NCBI GenBank assembly: GCA_035293045.1
Contig: DATDOY010000036.1
Location: 1-6,487 of the forward strand
Source of the DNA: DATDOY01 sp035293045
Lineage (GTDB): Bacteria; Actinomycetota; Acidimicrobiia; IMCC26256; JACPCJ01
DNA: 6,487 nt
Direction: 5' to 3'
The translations under genes and the position numbers were made by a program. This document shows positions 4,488 to 6,487 of the stretch, piece by piece (the first letter of the stretch is position 1; each line of letters opens with the position of its first letter). The notes beneath the pieces are model-generated. The model saw nothing but the letters and a program-made list of their open reading frames with translations. It did not search any database and was not told where the DNA came from.

Positions 4488-4571
4488 ATGAAGAAGCTGC
4501 TGCTCATCGTGCTCGTCGTGGCCCTCGGCGTCGTCATCGCCAAGCGCACGCAGGTCACCATCACCGCATAG
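4488..4571 (+). CDS. 27-residue single-pass membrane peptide
   Basis: The frame encodes two lysines, a hydrophobic helix (LLLIVLVVALGVVIA, residues 4-18), then a short basic and polar tail, KRTQVTITA. Support for translation is a strong ribosome binding site, AAAGGA (4477-4482), 5 nt before the ATG, and a possible -10 box upstream. The length and single helix suggest insertion into the membrane with the N-terminus inside or as a very short signal-anchor. It resembles in general form the tiny KKLLL-type membrane peptides seen in actinobacteria, but I cannot assign it to a named family. It is transcribed away from the CAP gene and towards the PLP-enzyme gene. Too short for most gene finders; function unknown. 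Confidence 0.6.
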   Translation: MKKLLLIVLVVALGVVIAKRTQVTITA

Positions 4572-4582
4572 CGGCTTCCCCA

Positions 4583-4617
4583 CCGCGTTGGTCGTCGCCC
4601 GAGGGCGAGCGGCGCGG
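4583..4617. terminator. Hairpin between convergent genes
   Basis: An inner stem TCGCC/GGCGA (4595-4599 with 4604-4608) closes a CGAG loop, and outer arms CCGCG (4583-4587) and CGCGG (4613-4617) can also pair. It lies exactly between the stop codons of the convergent peptide gene and PLP-enzyme gene, so it may end transcription from both. No T-run on either strand. Confidence 0.35.
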
Positions 4618-4618
4618 G

Positions 4619-5593
4619 TCAGCCCTCGCTGAGGCGACGCTCGTAATGACGGGCGAACAGCGCGGGCGTCCCGCCGGTGTGCCAGAACACCACGGTGTCG
4701 GACGGCCCGATCCGGCCGTCGCGCACCCGTGAGAACAGCGCGGCCATGGCCTTGCCCGTGTAGACGGGGTCGAGGAGCAGCCCTTCGAGTCGCGCCGTTT
4801 CGCGCAGCGCTTCGGCCGTCTCCGGATTGAAGTTCCCGTAGCCCTTCCCGAAGTGATCGTGGTCGACGATCACGTCGCCGAGCGCGGGGCCGCGTCCGGC
4901 GAGCGCAGCCACCTCGACGGCCCGGTCGGGCACGTACTCGTCGAGGTCGGGGCGGGTCCCGACGTCGACGCCGACCACGCGCACCCTCGGGTCGAGCCCG
5001 GCCACCAACCCGGCGTGCGTGCCGCCCGATCCGTCGGCCACGACCACCCAGTCGGCGGTCGCGCCGAGGTCGGCGAGTTGCGCCGTCACCTCGTCGGCTG
5101 CTTCGACATACGACAGCGCGCCGGTCGCCGACGCGCCGCCGATCGGCAAGACGAACGGCCGTCGACCGGCGCGCTCGAGCTGGGCCGCGGCCTCCTCGAT
5201 GGCCGCCTCGACGTCGTAGTACTCCTCGACACCGCAGAACTCGATGGTCGCGCCGAGCACGCGGTCGAGGAGCAAGTTGCCCGCCGAGGCGTCGGGGGCG
5301 TCACCACCCAGCACCAGATGCGCCTCGAAGCCCAACCGGTTGGCGGCCGCCGCCGTCATCCGCACATGGTTGCTCTGGTGTCCGCCGCCCGTGACCAGCA
5401 CATCGGCGCCCGCCGCCTGCGCCTCGGCGCACAGATACTCGAGCTTGCGGGCCTTGTTGCCCCCCATGGCGAGGCCGGTCTGGTCGTCGCGCTTGACGAG
5501 CAACCGGGGACCGCCGAGCCATTCGGTCAGCCGAGGCATCAACTCCAAAGGAGTCGGGAGGTGCGCCAGGGCGACCTTCGGGGCCAGCGTCAC
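4619..5593 (-). CDS. PLP-dependent D-cysteine desulfhydrase / ACC deaminase family enzyme
   Basis: This 324-residue cytoplasmic enzyme belongs to the fold-type II PLP family of D-cysteine desulfhydrase (D-cysteine to pyruvate, sulfide and ammonia) and ACC deaminase. Lys47 in GGNKARKLEYL is the expected PLP-binding lysine. HQSNHVRMTAAAANRLGF (72-89) carries the S-N-H triplet; histidine here, as in DcyD, where ACC deaminase has glutamine, favours a D-cysteine or related D-amino acid role. SGGTHAGL (189-196) is the phosphate-binding loop, and LDPVYTGKAM (274-283) and WHTGGTPALF (304-313) are family signatures. The length is typical, with no truncation. GTG 5593 is chosen because family homology starts there and because it overlaps the upstream TGA as GTGA, a translational-coupling arrangement; the longer open frame upstream is antisense-like shadow of the HAD gene. 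The exact substrate cannot be settled from sequence. Confidence 0.9.
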   Translation of the reverse strand: MTLAPKVALAHLPTPLELMPRLTEWLGGPRLLVKRDDQTGLAMGGNKARKLEYLCAEAQAAGADVLVTGGGHQSNHVRMTAAAANRLGFEAHLVLGGDAPDASAGNLLLDRVLGATIEFCGVEEYYDVEAAIEEAAAQLERAGRRPFVLPIGGASATGALSYVEAADEVTAQLADLGATADWVVVADGSGGTHAGLVAGLDPRVRVVGVDVGTRPDLDEYVPDRAVEVAALAGRGPALGDVIVDHDHFGKGYGNFNPETAEALRETARLEGLLLDPVYTGKAMAALFSRVRDGRIGPSDTVVFWHTGGTPALFARHYERRLSEG

Positions 5594-6480
5594 TTCCGGC
5601 GTTTCTCGGACGACCCGGGCAGGCGCTCGCGCACCCGTCGCTGGAGGGGGTCGACCGCCCCGGTCGCCGCCAGCTTCACCCGTTCCATGCGGCTCTTGGG
5701 ACGCCGACGCCGCAACACCCACGCCGCGGCGACCGCGCCGGCGGTCAGCGCCACCGCCCCGCCGACCGCGGCGGTCGGCCCGGGGGGCGGCACCGGCAGC
5801 CGGTCGCGCAAGCGCACGGGCTGGGTGAAGTTGAGGATCGGCCACTCGCGCTCGCGCGCCACCGTCGCCAACTCCCGGTCGGGGTTGACGGCGAACGGAT
5901 GGCCCACGGCCTCGAGCATCGGGAGGTCGGTGACCGAGTCGGAGTAGGCATACGACGCGTCCAAGTCGATGCCCTCACGCTCCGCCATTTCCCGGATGGC
6001 CGTCGCCTTGAACGGCCCGTAGGCGTAGAACTCCAGCTCGCCCGTGTAGCGGCCCTCGGCGTCGACGCGGCCGCGGGTGGCGATCGTCTCGTCGACCCCG
6101 AGGTGCTCGCCGATGGGACCGACCACCTCGATCGGCGACGACGAGATGATGACGACTTTGCGGCCCGCCCTCTTGTGCTCGTCGAACAGTTCGAGCACCT
6201 CGGCGAAGACGAGCGGGGTCACGGTGTCCTCGAAGGTCTCGCGCACGATGCCCGAGACGTGATCGCGGCTCCATCCCTTGGTGAGCGCCAGCATTGACTC
6301 GCGCATCCGCTCCATCTTCTCTTCGTCGGCGCCCACGAGCATGTAGACGATCTGGGCGTAGATCCCCTTCATGATCGTGCCCCGGCTGAGCAGGCCCTCC
6401 TTGTAGAAGTGGCGGCCGAACGCGAGCACCGAACTCTTGGCGATCACGGTCTTGTCGAGATCGAAGAAAGCGGCTTCCAC
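5590..6480 (-). CDS. HAD-IB family phosphatase-like protein with C-terminal membrane segment
   Basis: At least 296 residues of the haloacid-dehalogenase superfamily, subfamily IB (SerB-like, HAD-IB hypothetical group). Motif I is FFDLDKT (Asp7 nucleophile, Asp9 acid/base), motif II the serine in VVIISSSP (about 113-115), motif III Lys158 in YGPFKATA, and motif IV YSDSVTDLPML (Asp181, Asp185). The long alpha-helical cap (about 20-100) sits between motifs I and II, as in type IB. All catalytic residues are present, so it should be an active Mg-dependent phosphatase; the substrate is unknown. A Pro-rich linker leads to a hydrophobic helix (about 236-256) followed by RRRR, suggesting attachment to the membrane by the C-terminus, and then a basic tail. 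The start shown is GTG 6480, but the frame is open to the window edge 7 nt away, and relatives often begin a few residues earlier, so the 5' end may be incomplete. It overlaps the PLP-enzyme gene by 4 nt. Confidence 0.9.
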   Translation of the reverse strand: MEAAFFDLDKTVIAKSSVLAFGRHFYKEGLLSRGTIMKGIYAQIVYMLVGADEEKMERMRESMLALTKGWSRDHVSGIVRETFEDTVTPLVFAEVLELFDEHKRAGRKVVIISSSPIEVVGPIGEHLGVDETIATRGRVDAEGRYTGELEFYAYGPFKATAIREMAEREGIDLDASYAYSDSVTDLPMLEAVGHPFAVNPDRELATVAREREWPILNFTQPVRLRDRLPVPPPGPTAAVGGAVALTAGAVAAAWVLRRRRPKSRMERVKLAATGAVDPLQRRVRERLPGSSEKRRK

Positions 6481-6487
6481 GGCGCGG

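Noticed and set aside
5265..5285. Stretch resembling one arm of the palindromic repeat (GAGCAAGTT-like)
   Set aside because: It lies inside the PLP-enzyme coding region, matches only about ten bases and has no partner arm, so it is a chance similarity.
5594..5845. N-terminal extension of the PLP enzyme up to 5845
   Set aside because: The added residues are Arg/Gly-rich shadow of the HAD gene and lie before the family's normal N-terminus; GTG 5593 fits length and coupling.
4853..5947. Plus-strand open frame (364 codons) opposite the PLP enzyme and HAD genes
   Set aside because: His/Arg/Gly-rich shadow with no motifs; the minus strand carries intact catalytic signatures of two known families.
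1..6487. CRISPR array, integrase, transposase or phage genes
   Set aside because: No regularly spaced repeats and no recombinase or phage protein motifs were seen on either strand; the only dispersed repeat is the two-copy palindrome.

Overview
The window looks like chromosomal DNA of a high-GC Gram-positive bacterium, most likely an actinobacterium and perhaps of the Acidimicrobiia type. The signs are strong G/C at third codon positions, frequent GTG starts, purine-rich ribosome binding sites, 4-base GTGA gene overlap and a tRNA without an encoded CCA end. The lineage is an inference from style and gene content; no marker here fixes it.

Layout: (1) 2-151 is the last 49 codons of a sigma-70 family factor (region 4.2), followed by a 49-bp palindromic repeat (161-209) and a terminator-like hairpin (216-242). 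(2) 243-576 has no convincing gene but holds a structured leader-like hairpin (409-441). (3) 577-3292, plus strand, is a compact secretion locus: a small secreted four-cysteine protein, three TasA/CalY-like proteins (the first two with SipW-type signal peptides) and a SipW/ER-type signal peptidase. GC-rich hairpins follow the first two genes, and the last three genes are packed with 17-nt and 1-nt gaps. (4) 3341-3389 is a second, 46/49 identical copy of the palindrome. (5) 3404-3497, minus strand, is the selenocysteine tRNA gene selC (anticodon UCA). (6) 4265 leftward, minus strand, is a secreted CAP/SCP-domain protein whose frame has no stop before it enters selC. (7) 4488-4571, plus strand, is a 27-residue membrane peptide with a good ribosome binding site. 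(8) 4619-6480, minus strand, is a two-gene operon: a HAD-IB phosphatase-like protein with a C-terminal membrane segment, then a D-cysteine desulfhydrase/ACC deaminase-family PLP enzyme, joined by a GTGA overlap.

How they work together: the plus-strand locus reads as a self-contained system for exporting a TasA/CalY-like surface fibre or matrix protein. The ER-type signal peptidase (Ser/His/Asp) at the end is probably the dedicated processing enzyme for the two SipW-type substrates just upstream. The third paralogue has lost the SipW-type signal and may be a membrane-held anchor or assembly subunit. Unlike Bacillus TasA, all three paralogues carry four cysteines at the same spacing, and the first secreted protein of the locus shows nearly the same cysteine spacing. 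This suggests a disulfide-braced version of the system and is the most interesting biology in the window. The two palindromic repeats bracket exactly this locus.

The other notable point is the CAP gene running in frame into selC, which raises either a frameshift or an unusual stop-less mRNA/tRNA arrangement.
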